Source of the DNA: Amycolatopsis albispora
GTDB lineage: Bacteria; Actinomycetota; Actinomycetes; Mycobacteriales; Pseudonocardiaceae
Assembly (NCBI RefSeq): GCF_003312875.1
Contig: NZ_CP015163.1
Span: forward strand, 7,316,001-7,380,000
Reading direction: 5' to 3'
DNA: 64,000 bases
The stretch's first letter is position 1. Each line of letters starts with the position of its first letter. Position numbers and translations under genes: made by a program. Below are positions 29,558 to 37,306 of this stretch, piece after piece. The notes beneath the pieces are model-generated. The model was not told where the DNA came from, made no database searches, and saw only the letters and a list, made by a program, of their open reading frames with translations.

Positions 29558-29827
29558 TTACCGGCCCAGCCGCCCGCGGCCGAGGTTCAGCAGCGCCATC
29601 GCCAGCTCGCGGCCCTCCGGCCCCAGTTCGCGGTACCGCGCGAGCACGTCCATCTCGCGGTTGTAGACGATGCGCGTGCCACCGGCCGCCATCCGCGCGG
29701 CGCCGATCGTCTTGGACACCTCGACCCGGCGTTTCACCAGGCGCAGGATCTCCTGGTCCAGCCAGTCGATCTCCTTGCGGAGCGCGTCGATGTCGTCGGC
29801 GGTGGGTTCGTCGGTCTGGGGGTTCAT
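29558..29827 (-). CDS. AroQ-type chorismate mutase (Rv0948c-like)
   Basis: An 89-residue intracellular chorismate mutase converting chorismate to prephenate for Phe/Tyr synthesis. Family features are IDALRKEIDWLDQEILRLVK with its catalytic Arg and helix, KRRVEVSKTIGAARM, and GGTRIVYNREMDVLARYREL. The C-terminal LNLGRGRLGR matches the type that in mycobacteria is activated by complex formation with DAHP synthase. ATG 29827 follows GGAGGTCCC on the minus strand. The position next to pcrA is that of Rv0948c. Confidence 0.9.
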   Translation of the reverse strand: MNPQTDEPTADDIDALRKEIDWLDQEILRLVKRRVEVSKTIGAARMAAGGTRIVYNREMDVLARYRELGPEGRELAMALLNLGRGRLGR

Positions 29828-29876
29828 CGGGACCTCCGTGATCGGGTCCGGATCCGCTTCGGGTCCCAAAGCCTGC

Positions 29877-29909
29877 GAAAGCCCCGGGTCCGTGGACTCC
29901 GGGGCTTCG
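29877..29909. other. GC-rich hairpin upstream of chorismate mutase
   Basis: AAAGCCCCGGG and CCGGGGCTT pair imperfectly around GTCCGTGGACT. It is about 50 bases upstream of the chorismate mutase start. It may be a leader structure or a terminator for transcription entering from the DUF1707 side. Confidence 0.45.
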
Positions 29910-29992
29910 TGGTGACTGCGTCGCGGCACTACGCGGACACGGGAGCCGGAGTCCGGATCCCGTAGAAAAATCGGTGGTGTCGCCGCACACCG

Positions 29993-30400
29993 TCAGTATG
30001 GCACAACGTCACGCCGCCGAGCCGGGAACCCGCGCACCCAGGCGTGCCCGGCGACGCTGACCGCAAGCCAGAAGATGGGCATCACCGGCCAGAAGAAGTC
30101 GGCGCCGGAAACCACCCAGCGCACGACGAGCAACACCGAGAGCGCGACCGCGATCGCGGCGTGCACCCGCAGCGCGCGGACCGGTGGGCGGCGCGGTGAC
30201 GGCCGGTCCGGCGGCAGGTCGGCGGTCAGCGCGGCCAGCTCGTCGGTGAACGTGGCGGCGTAGACCGCGGCGACCCGCTCGTCGGTCTCGGTGATGGTGA
30301 GCCTGCCCGCCGCGCCGGCGGACTGGACTCGGGTGGCGACCCGTTCGCGTTCGGCGTCCGAAGCGCGGATCCTGGCTGGTGTCGGCTCTGTACTGGACAT
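29993..30400 (-). CDS. DUF1707 protein with two transmembrane helices
   Basis: A 135-residue protein. The N-terminal DUF1707 (SHOCT-like) segment reads IRASDAERERVATRVQSAGA, then GRLTITETDERVAAVYAATF. Two helices at about 85-103 and 107-125 follow, ending in VRGFPARRRD. DUF1707 proteins are common, uncharacterised actinobacterial membrane-associated proteins. ATG 30400 was chosen because DUF1707 begins within ten residues. The gene is divergent from pcrA. Confidence 0.85.
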   Translation of the reverse strand: MSSTEPTPARIRASDAERERVATRVQSAGAAGRLTITETDERVAAVYAATFTDELAALTADLPPDRPSPRRPPVRALRVHAAIAVALSVLLVVRWVVSGADFFWPVMPIFWLAVSVAGHAWVRGFPARRRDVVPY

Positions 30401-30495
30401 GCCACCAGGGTGCGCCCGGGCGGGCCGCCCCGGCATCGGCTCCCGGGCGGCTTCGCCACCTACGTCCGGTGCCGTACTTCGTCACCCCTGCCGAG

Positions 30496-30501
30496 TAACG
30501 T
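30496..30501 (+). promoter_or_regulatory. Possible -10 box of pcrA
   Basis: TAACGT ends 9 bases before ATG 30511, so a transcript from it would be leaderless or nearly so. It fits the actinobacterial TANNNT pattern. Confidence 0.35.
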
Positions 30502-30510
30502 GGACAGGCG

Positions 30511-32886
30511 ATGGACACCCTCTTCGATCTCCCCGCCCCCACCGGCGAGTCCGCCCTGCTCGCCGACCTCAACCCCGCCCAGCGCGCCGCGGTCACGCAC
30601 GCCGGCGCGCCGCTGCTGGTCGTCGCGGGCGCGGGGTCGGGCAAAACGAGGGTGCTCACCCGGCGGATCGCCTACCTGCTCGCCGAGCGCGGCGCGCACC
30701 CCGGCCAGATCCTCGCCATCACCTTCACCAACAAGGCCGCCGCCGAGATGCGGGACCGGGTCAGCGAGCTGGTCGGCAAGCGCGCCAACGCGATGTGGGT
30801 GTCCACCTTCCACTCCATGTGCGTGCGGATCATGCGCCGCGAGGCCAAGACCCTCGGCATGACCTCCAGCTTCTCCATCTACGACGCCGACGACACCAAG
30901 CGCCTGATCACGCTGGTCGCCCGCGACCTCGACCTGGACCCGAAGCGGTACCCGGCGCGCACGCTGGCCATCCACATCTCGAACCTGAAGAACGAACTGC
31001 TCGACGCCGAGGACGCCAAGGCGAAGGCCACCAACGACCTGGAGCGCCGGGTCGCCGAGGCGTACGCGGAGTACCAGCTGCGCCTCGGCCAGGCCAACGC
31101 GATGGACTTCGACGACCTGATCATGCGCACGGTCGAGCTGCTGCAGAACTACCCCGAGGTGGCCGAGTACTACCGGCGGCGGTTCCGGCACGTGCTGGTC
31201 GACGAGTACCAGGACACCAACCACGCGCAGTACACGCTGGTCCGCGAGCTGGTCGGCACCGGGACCACCGAGTCCGGCGTGGAGCCTGGCGAGCTCTGCG
31301 TGGTCGGTGACGCGGACCAGTCGATCTACGCCTTCCGCGGCGCGACCATCCGCAACATCGAGGAGTTCGAGCGCGACTTCACCAACGCGCACACCATCCT
31401 CCTGGAGCAGAACTACCGCTCCACGCAGACCATTCTCTCCGCGGCCAACGCGGTGATCGCGCGCAACCCGAACCGCCGCGCGAAGCGGTTGTGGACCGAC
31501 TCCGGCGACGGCGAGAAGATCGTCGGCTACGTGGCCGACAACGAGCACGACGAGGCCGCCTTCGTGGCCGGCGAGATCGACGAGCTGGCCGATTCGGGCG
31601 CGGCGAACTACGGCGACGTGGCGGTCTTCTACCGCACGAACAACCAGTCGCGGGTGTTCGAGGAGATCTTCATCCGGCTCGGCCTGCCCTACCGCGTGGT
31701 CGGCGGGGTGCGGTTCTACGAGCGGCGCGAGGTCCGCGACATGCTGGCCTACCTGCGGGTGCTGGCCAATCCGGAGGACACGGTCAGCCTGCGCCGCATT
31801 CTCAACGTGCCCAAGCGCGGCATCGGCGACCGGGCCGAGGCGGTGGTCGCCGCGCACGCCGAGCGCGAGCGGATCTCGTTCGCCGCGGCGCTGCGCGAGG
31901 CCGTCGACGGCAAGGTGACCCTGATGAACCCGCGGTCGCAGAAGGCCATCGCGGGCTTCCTGGAGCTGATGGACAACCTCGGCGAGCTGGTCGAGGAAGA
32001 GGCCGAGGTGGCCGACATCCTGGAGGCGGTGCTCGAGCGCACCGGATACCGCCAGGAACTGGAAGACTCCGACGACCCGCAGGACGCGTCACGGGTGGAG
32101 AACCTGACCGAGCTGGTCACCGTGGCCAGGGAGTTCGGCGAGTTCGCCGCGGAGGTCACGCCGCCGCCGGAGGACACCGTGGTGGTGCCCGGTTCGCTGC
32201 CCGCCTTCCTGGAGCGGGTGTCGCTGGTCGCCGACGCCGACTCGATCCCGTCGCCCGACGGCGACGACTCCGACGACGCGGGCGTGGTCACGCTGATGAC
32301 CGTGCACACCGCGAAGGGCCTGGAGTACCCGGTGGTGTTCTGCACCGGCTGGGAGGACGGCATCTTCCCGCACATGCGCGCGCTGTCCGAGCCCGCCGAG
32401 CTGGCGGAGGAACGGCGGCTGGCGTACGTGGCCATCACCCGCGCGCGGCAGCGCCTGTACGTCTCCAGGGCGGTCGCGCGGACGGCGTGGGGTCAGCCCA
32501 TGTCGAACCCGGCTTCGCGCTTCCTGGACGAGATCCCGGCCGAACTGCTCGACTGGCGGCGGGAGGAGCCCGCCCGCGGCGGCTTCCGGTCCGGCTCGCC
32601 GCGGGCGGCGACCACCTGGGGCAGCCGCTCGTCCTCGTTCGGCGGCGACTCGGCGCAGGCCGGCATCGCCTCGCGCGGGATGCGCACGACGAACTTCAAG
32701 GGCTGGAAGGACACCGTGGCGCTGAAGCTGGACGTGGGCGACCGCGTCAGCCACGACAAGTACGGCCTCGGCACGGTCGTCGCGGCCGACGGCACCGGTC
32801 CCCGCGCCACCGCGACCATCGACTTCGGCGCCTCCGGCAAGGTCAAGCTGATGCTGATCGGCAGCGTGCCGATGGTGAAGCTCTAA
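30511..32886 (+). CDS. pcrA: ATP-dependent DNA helicase PcrA/UvrD1
   Basis: A 791-residue superfamily 1A helicase that unwinds DNA during repair and replication restart. Walker A is GAGSGKTRVLTRR, motif II is VDEYQDTNHAQY, motif III is VVGDADQSIYAFRGA, and motifs V/VI include VHTAKGLEYPVVF and RRLAYVAITRARQRLY. The C-terminus (DVGDRVSHDKYGLGTVVAAD) is the Tudor-like domain that links UvrD1 to RNA polymerase or other partners. It sits where mycobacterial uvrD1 (Rv0949) lies, between chorismate mutase and the M23 gene. Confidence 0.96.
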   Translation: MDTLFDLPAPTGESALLADLNPAQRAAVTHAGAPLLVVAGAGSGKTRVLTRRIAYLLAERGAHPGQILAITFTNKAAAEMRDRVSELVGKRANAMWVSTFHSMCVRIMRREAKTLGMTSSFSIYDADDTKRLITLVARDLDLDPKRYPARTLAIHISNLKNELLDAEDAKAKATNDLERRVAEAYAEYQLRLGQANAMDFDDLIMRTVELLQNYPEVAEYYRRRFRHVLVDEYQDTNHAQYTLVRELVGTGTTESGVEPGELCVVGDADQSIYAFRGATIRNIEEFERDFTNAHTILLEQNYRSTQTILSAANAVIARNPNRRAKRLWTDSGDGEKIVGYVADNEHDEAAFVAGEIDELADSGAANYGDVAVFYRTNNQSRVFEEIFIRLGLPYRVVGGVRFYERREVRDMLAYLRVLANPEDTVSLRRILNVPKRGIGDRAEAVVAAHAERERISFAAALREAVDGKVTLMNPRSQKAIAGFLELMDNLGELVEEEAEVADILEAVLERTGYRQELEDSDDPQDASRVENLTELVTVAREFGEFAAEVTPPPEDTVVVPGSLPAFLERVSLVADADSIPSPDGDDSDDAGVVTLMTVHTAKGLEYPVVFCTGWEDGIFPHMRALSEPAELAEERRLAYVAITRARQRLYVSRAVARTAWGQPMSNPASRFLDEIPAELLDWRREEPARGGFRSGSPRAATTWGSRSSSFGGDSAQAGIASRGMRTTNFKGWKDTVALKLDVGDRVSHDKYGLGTVVAADGTGPRATATIDFGASGKVKLMLIGSVPMVKL

Positions 32887-32895
32887 AACTGTCGT

Positions 32896-32945
32896 ACCCA
32901 CCCGCTATAAAAAACGTCGAACACGAGTTCGACGAGCGGGTGGGT
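32896..32945 (+). other. Two-part stem-loop just after pcrA
   Basis: Outer arms ACCCACCCGC (32896-32905) and GCGGGTGGGT (32936-32945) enclose an inner stem GTCGAAC/GTTCGAC with ACGA loop. A 10-base A-rich bulge sits on the left side only. It starts 10 bases past the pcrA stop. It lacks a U tract; the inner stem GTCGAAC-N4-GTTCGAC also resembles an SOS box. Confidence 0.65.
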
Positions 32946-33155
32946 CCCTGCACCCCCCGGGAGCAGGAGGAACGACATGGTGCGCAACGGCCCGGCGTGT
33001 GCGGCGACGTCCCGTAGGTCACCGCGGGTGCGCAGGCAGCCCGCGCGCTGGCAGTCGGCGCTGAGGTGCGCTTCGCGGTCCGGTCAGGTGGGTACCGCTC
33101 GACCAGCGCGCGCCGAAGGCCCGGACGGCGTGGCGGGGAACAGGTGCACCCGATG

Positions 33156-33192
33156 CGGACGGCCCTCGCCTACCAGGTGCGAGGGCCATCCG
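33156..33192. terminator. Hairpin after the M23 gene
   Basis: GGCCCTCGC (33161-33169) and GCGAGGGCC (33179-33187) form the stem, extended by CGGA and TCCG outside one mismatch. It lies 25 bases past the M23 stop on the minus strand. Confidence 0.6.
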
Positions 33193-33216
33193 CCGGAGGA
33201 TCCGGAAGGAGCGGGC

Positions 33217-34053
33217 TCAGATCTTGACGCCGCGCTCACGCAGCCAGGGGCTGGGGTCGATCTTCTTGCCGCCCGCGGTCCACACCTCGAAGTGCAGGTG
33301 CGGGCCGGTGGACTGACCGCGGTTGCCGACCTCGGCGATCTGCTCGCCGGCCTTGACCTTCTGGCCGGAGCGGACCGAGAAGCTGTTCATGTGGCCGTAG
33401 ACGTGGATCGTGCCGTCGTCCATCTGGATGCGGACCCAGAGGCCGAAGCCGCTGGCGGAGCCCGCCTCGATCACGGTGCCGTCGGCGGCCGCGAGGATCG
33501 GCGTGCCGATCGGGGCGGCGAGGTCGATGCCGTTGTGGCTGGCGCCCCAGCGGGCGCCGAAGCCGGAGGTGAACCGGGCCTCGGGGCACGGGTTCACGAT
33601 CTTGGGGCGCTTGGCCTCTTCTTCCTTCTTGCGCTGCTCGGCCGCTTCGCGCTCCACGCGGGCGCTGGTCACCGACGCGCTGTCGTTCAGCTTCTGCACT
33701 TCGGCGGAGGCGTCGCTGTTCAGCGCGACCGGGAGCAGCTCGGGGGCGCTCGCCTTGGTGTCGCCACCGACGCCGAACGCGGCACTGGCGTCACGAGAGC
33801 TGGCCAGCGGCGTCACATTGGCGTCGGAGTCGGAACCGAGGGAGTTGAGGGTCTGGCCGGCGGCCGCGGCGGCGAAGGCACCGGCTGCGACCGCTGCGAC
33901 CACCACACGACCACGAAGGGCAGAGGGGGGCGGGGGAAGCCGGTGCGAACCCCGGACTCGGACGACCGCACCGTCAAGTGCGTCTTCGAGCGCCGGGGAA
34001 GGAACTTGGCCGCCGGGGGAGCGGTGTCGAGCCAAGACTACGGGGCCTTCCAT
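33217..34053 (-). CDS. M23-family cell-wall endopeptidase (Rv0950c-like)
   Basis: A 278-residue exported or membrane-anchored protein. A hydrophobic segment at about 48-66 (RVVVAAVAAGAFAAAAAG) follows a basic N-terminus. A coiled-coil-like Glu/Lys segment at about 130-150 leads to a LytM/M23 domain with the zinc motifs HNGIDLA, YGHMNSF and HLHFEVW, so the catalytic set is complete. It should cut peptidoglycan cross-bridges. ATG 34053 was chosen because it leaves a short basic cytoplasmic tail before the membrane segment; an ATG at 34197 is possible. The place between pcrA and sucCD matches Rv0950c. Confidence 0.88.
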   Translation of the reverse strand: MEGPVVLARHRSPGGQVPSPALEDALDGAVVRVRGSHRLPPPPSALRGRVVVAAVAAGAFAAAAAGQTLNSLGSDSDANVTPLASSRDASAAFGVGGDTKASAPELLPVALNSDASAEVQKLNDSASVTSARVEREAAEQRKKEEEAKRPKIVNPCPEARFTSGFGARWGASHNGIDLAAPIGTPILAAADGTVIEAGSASGFGLWVRIQMDDGTIHVYGHMNSFSVRSGQKVKAGEQIAEVGNRGQSTGPHLHFEVWTAGGKKIDPSPWLRERGVKI

Positions 34054-34139
34054 CTTCGGGGAATCAGATCTCGCGTCCGGACTGCCGGGCGGGGGATCCC
34101 GGTGAGCAACCTCGGGGGTGGTTGCTCGGCGTCCTATTC

Positions 34140-34176
34140 GTGACCTGACTGTAATGGGGACCCGGGGACAGTAACG
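34140..34176. promoter_or_regulatory. Phased GTAACG-like sites upstream of the M23 gene
   Basis: GTGACC (34140), GTAATG (34151) and GTAACG (34171) are spaced 11 and 20 bases apart, on one face of the helix. They resemble the direct-repeat sites of the cell-envelope regulator MtrA. The assignment is tentative. Confidence 0.3.
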
Positions 34177-34599
34177 AAGGGGCACCGCCCGGGGCAAGAC
34201 GCAGGCGCCGTGTCGGCCGAACGTGCGCGACGGCCGCGCGCACTAGCAGTGCATATGACCCAAAGTAGACCCCCGATTACTCCGTAGGTGTGACCTGGGC
34301 AACAGCAAACCCGTTGTGTCGCAGGTCACAAAACAGCCCCGGCTGCCCCGAAAACAGCCCCGAATGCCCCGAAAAGCTCCCGTTGCCCCAGATCTACCCG
34401 GGCCCCACCGGGAATAAACCCTTGCCGGCCGCCCTCACCCCGACGATCGACGTTCGGCGGAGCCCGGTGTTCCTGCGGCTTGCCGATCGTTTGCCGAGTT
34501 CGGGCAGGGGGTGATCGAGTTTGCCCCCTCGATCCCCAGTGCCCCGGTCCTGAGTGGCCGGGCCCAACTCCAGCGCTGCGGTGCCTCCTTGGCGCCAGC

Positions 34600-34760
34600 A
34601 CCTCGCCTCGAACCGCCGGGTCCTCAGCGCCTCGACTCGGGTCGTCGCCCCAGCGCGTCGGCGCCCCGGCTCGAAGCGTTGCCCGGCACGTCAGTGCCCC
34701 GGCTCGAACCGTCGTCCCGGCAATTCAGTGTCCGGTTCGAGCCGGACGGCTCCCCTTCGG
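34600..34760. repeat. Degenerate 33-bp tandem repeat
   Basis: About four imperfect units share CCCCGGCTCGAA, a central CCCGGCA and TCAGTG. One plus-strand frame keeps an 11-residue period. Degeneracy suggests an old array. Confidence 0.5.
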
Positions 34761-35017
34761 TTGCTCGGTGCCTCGCGCCGGGCTGCCCGTCCCCCGGCTG
34801 CCCCTCGGTCCCCCGGTCGAGCCGCCCGCCCGCGGTTCCCGGCTCTTCGGCTCCCGTGCCGACCACCCGTCAGGTGAAGCCGAACCACCCCGTCAGCGGA
34901 AACGCCACCATCGCCCTGTCCCGAACTGGGCGATATGCCGTTGGACGCCTGACCCCCACCCAGGTTGCGTCTGGTTTCGCGGCGGGGCGTCGCGGGCCGG
35001 GGGCGGGGCGGCCTTGC

Positions 35018-35023
35018 TAGCGT
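35018..35023 (+). promoter_or_regulatory. Possible -10 box of the 35031 gene
   Basis: TAGCGT lies 7 bases before ATG 35031, again consistent with a leaderless start. Confidence 0.35.
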
Positions 35024-35030
35024 CGTCGTG

Positions 35031-36896
35031 ATGACTGCCAAGCCCGGGGCGTCCGAGCCCGGCCGCCGAACCGGCCAACCCGGACAGAGCCAACCCGGAC
35101 AAAGCCGACCCGGTCAGAGCCAATCCGGGCATAGCCAAACCGGCCGAAGCCGGCCCGACCAGAGCCAGCCCGACCAGAGCCAATCCGGGTATAACCAAAC
35201 CGGTCAGGGCCAACTCCGCCAGAGTCAACCCGGCCACACCAGACAGGCCGGGCTGCCCGGAGCGCTGTCCTGCGGCGTGCTCGGCTCCGTGCTGCTCGCC
35301 ACCGGCGCGCTCCTGCCGGTGGTCGGCGGCCCCACCCCCGGGTACTCCAGCGCGGCCCTGCTGATCGTGCTGGCCCTCCTCCCCGCCGCGGTCGCTGTGT
35401 TCGCTGCAGCGCGCGGGCGCCCGACGCTGGCGGCCGGTGTGCTCGCCGGGGTCGCCGTCCTGGCGCCGGGGCGGCTTCTGCTCGACCTGCAGTTGCTCGT
35501 CGACCTCTCCACCGCCGCCCGTCCCGAGTTCCACGTGCCTGCCCAGCTCGAGGCGGGCACCGCCGGGCCGGGACTGTGGGTGCTGTTCGCCGGGCACCTG
35601 GTCACCGCCATCGCCGGCCTCGCCGCCGTGCACTTCGTCCGCCGCGAGGCCGAGGCCGAGGGCACCGACCTGCCCGGCGGCCCGCGCCTGGTGGTGCTCG
35701 CCATCGGGCTGACCATCGTCGCCGGGGTCGGGCTGGTCATGGCGCCGTTCGAGTCCGCCGACCCGTACCTGCCCGCGCGCAACGCCTTCGAATCGCCGTG
35801 GCCGGTGCTCACCGGCGGCCTGCTGCTCGCCTTCGCCATGCCGCTCGGCGCGGCGCTCGCCTTCGGCTCCGGCCTGCGTGCCGCGGCCAGGGGCAGCGTG
35901 CTCGGCCTCGGCCTCGGCGTGCTCGCGGTCGCCGTGCCGAACCTGGTCGCCGGGTTCACTGTCACCGACGCCGCCGTCAGCGCGGGCCCGGTGGTGGCCA
36001 TCGTCGCCGCGCTCGGGCTCGCGGTGCTCGCCATCGCGCGCCAGGAAGGCACCCAGCTCAACGACGACCCCGATGTCGCCGAAGAAGCCAAGCTGCCCGG
36101 CGGCAGGCGGCTGGAGCTGGCGACCGGTGTGCTCGCCGTGCTCACCGCCGCGGCCGCCGTGCTCGGCGGGCTGACCGCGCAGGTGAGCAGCTCGTCCCCG
36201 GCCATCGAGGCACCCAAGTCACCGGCGGCCCTGCTGCTCGTGGTCGCCGGGGTGCTGCTCGGCCTGCTCGGGCTGGCCATGTTCCTGCCCGGCGTCGGCG
36301 AGACGCTGCGCCCGGCGCTGTCGGTGGCCTGGGTGGTGGTGCCGCTCGCCGGGACGGCCGTGCTGGACACCGTGCTCACCGCCGTCCGCTTCGGCGGCGT
36401 GCTCAGCCCCGGACCCGGGGTGACCTGGACCTCCATCGCGTTGTTCGCGGCGGCCGTCACCGGCATCTGCTCGGCGGTCGCGGGCATGGTCGAGCGCGAG
36501 AACGACGACGGCGGGCGCCCGGCGGCCAGCGCGACCACGCCGGTGGTCGCCGCGGGCGTGCTCGCCATCGCGGCGTTCGCCACGCCGGTGGTGACCGCGC
36601 CCGAATACGACCCGCCCACCTTGATCACCGGCTTCGGTGCGTCCTGGTGGGGCGACGTGATCGCGCTGGTGGCCGTGCTGGTCGCGCTGGCGCTCGCGCT
36701 GCGCAGCCGCCCGATGCGGGCCTTCGCGTTGCTGCTCGGCGTGTTCTTCGTCCTGCTGGTCCGCGTGGCGGAGCTGCCGTTCGTCGAACTCGACGGCGCG
36801 AGCAGCGGCGCGGGCCTGTGGCTGGCCATCGCCGCCGCCGTCGCCGCCGCGATTTCCGCGGGATTTGTCACACGAGCCGCTGACGAAGAGCCGTGA
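35031..36896 (+). CDS. Polytopic membrane protein with pentapeptide-type N-terminal repeats
   Basis: A 621-residue protein not assigned to a family. Residues 15-69 are eleven five-residue units such as SQPGQ, SRPGQ and SQSGH, hydrophilic and probably cytoplasmic. From about residue 78 there are roughly 14 hydrophobic helices, with short loops and two longer cytoplasmic loops (RREAEAEGTDLPGG; RQEGTQLNDDPDVAEEAKLP). No transporter signature is evident. GTG 35028 is an alternative start. The stop overlaps the GTG of the next small gene (GTGA), so they form an operon ahead of sucCD. Confidence 0.75.
   Translation: MTAKPGASEPGRRTGQPGQSQPGQSRPGQSQSGHSQTGRSRPDQSQPDQSQSGYNQTGQGQLRQSQPGHTRQAGLPGALSCGVLGSVLLATGALLPVVGGPTPGYSSAALLIVLALLPAAVAVFAAARGRPTLAAGVLAGVAVLAPGRLLLDLQLLVDLSTAARPEFHVPAQLEAGTAGPGLWVLFAGHLVTAIAGLAAVHFVRREAEAEGTDLPGGPRLVVLAIGLTIVAGVGLVMAPFESADPYLPARNAFESPWPVLTGGLLLAFAMPLGAALAFGSGLRAAARGSVLGLGLGVLAVAVPNLVAGFTVTDAAVSAGPVVAIVAALGLAVLAIARQEGTQLNDDPDVAEEAKLPGGRRLELATGVLAVLTAAAAVLGGLTAQVSSSSPAIEAPKSPAALLLVVAGVLLGLLGLAMFLPGVGETLRPALSVAWVVVPLAGTAVLDTVLTAVRFGGVLSPGPGVTWTSIALFAAAVTGICSAVAGMVERENDDGGRPAASATTPVVAAGVLAIAAFATPVVTAPEYDPPTLITGFGASWWGDVIALVAVLVALALALRSRPMRAFALLLGVFFVLLVRVAELPFVELDGASSGAGLWLAIAAAVAAAISAGFVTRAADEEP
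35073..35237 (+). repeat. 15-bp tandem repeat, about eleven copies
   Basis: Units follow SQPGQ (AGCCAACCCGGACAG with third-position variation). It is the coding repeat of the membrane protein N-terminus. The reverse strand also reads as five-residue repeats, a consequence of the 15-base period. Confidence 0.88.
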
Positions 36897-37192
36897 GCGC
36901 CCCGGCACGCGTGCTCCTCGCCGCCTTCGAAACCGGCACCGAACTCGCCGAAGTCGCGCGTGCCCTGCGTGACGAAGGCCTCGAAGTGATCTACGCGGGC
37001 GTGCTCGGCAGTGCCGCGGAGGTGCTCAGCGCGGCCGAACAGGAAGATCCGGCGCTGGTCGCGGTGTCGCCGGCCGACCCGGACGGCGCGATCGCGGCGG
37101 CGGGCGTCGAAGTGGTCGCCTTCCGCACCGTTCAAGAAGGCGTCGACCGGGTGAAGATGGCCACACGGCCGAGGTCGCGGCCCCGCCGGTGA
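36893..37192 (+). CDS. Small B12-binding-fold protein lacking the cobalamin His motif
   Basis: A 99-residue protein resembling the Rossmann-type cobalamin domain of methylmalonyl-CoA mutase: ARVLLAAFETGTELAEVARA, then LRDEGLEVIYAGVLGSAAEV and DPALVAVSP. The DxHxxG motif that binds B12 in that family is absent; the equivalent turn is FETGTELAE. It may be a non-cobalamin relative. GTG 36893 overlaps the preceding stop. The gene lies 114 bases before sucC; methylmalonyl-CoA mutase makes succinyl-CoA, the SucCD substrate, so a metabolic link is possible but unproven. Confidence 0.7.
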   Translation: MSAPARVLLAAFETGTELAEVARALRDEGLEVIYAGVLGSAAEVLSAAEQEDPALVAVSPADPDGAIAAAGVEVVAFRTVQEGVDRVKMATRPRSRPRR

Positions 37193-37306
37193 CCGACTTC
37201 ACCGGGTGCGGAGTCCACTACCGAACCGCAGGTCGCTAGGGTCGACTCGGCGAGAAAAGCCGCCAACAAAACCAGCACAGTGGCGTGTCGTCAGGAGACT
37301 GGAGTA

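Larger units (their letters stand above)
32887..33216. other. pcrA-M23 convergent intergenic region
   Basis: A 330-base gap between convergent genes. It contains the two-part hairpin at 32896-32945 and the hairpin at 33156-33192. An ATG at 32977 has a good AGGAGGAACGAC ribosome site, but the frame it opens runs antisense through the whole M23 gene, so I do not call it. Confidence 0.6.
34054..35030. other. Long divergent intergenic region with repeats
   Basis: About 980 bases between the M23 gene and the next plus-strand gene. Near the M23 side are phased GTAACG-like sites (34140-34176). An inverted repeat GTGACCTG/CAGGTCAC (34290-34297, 34322-34329) encloses CAAC/GTTG. From about 34600 to 34760 there is a degenerate 33-bp repeat with CCCCGGCTCGAA. 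Frames through this part are open on both strands because of base bias; a frame from GTG 34511 to 35020 shows 11-residue periodicity (APRLEALPGTS, VPRLEPSSRQF), but I cannot support it as a gene. Confidence 0.55.

Noticed and set aside
32977..34143. Plus-strand frame with a good AGGAGGAACGAC ribosome site
   Set aside because: It runs antisense through the whole M23 gene and reads as low-complexity Arg/Gly/Ala. The M23 zinc motifs prove the other strand codes.
34054..34340. c-di-AMP (ydaO-type) riboswitch before the M23 gene
   Set aside because: The place is right, but I could not find the conserved riboswitch core on the minus strand. A covariance search would settle it.
34511..35020. Possible gene with APRLE-type 11-residue repeats
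   Set aside because: No ribosome site, no recognisable fold and a competing open frame on the other strand. It is kept as a finding, not a gene.
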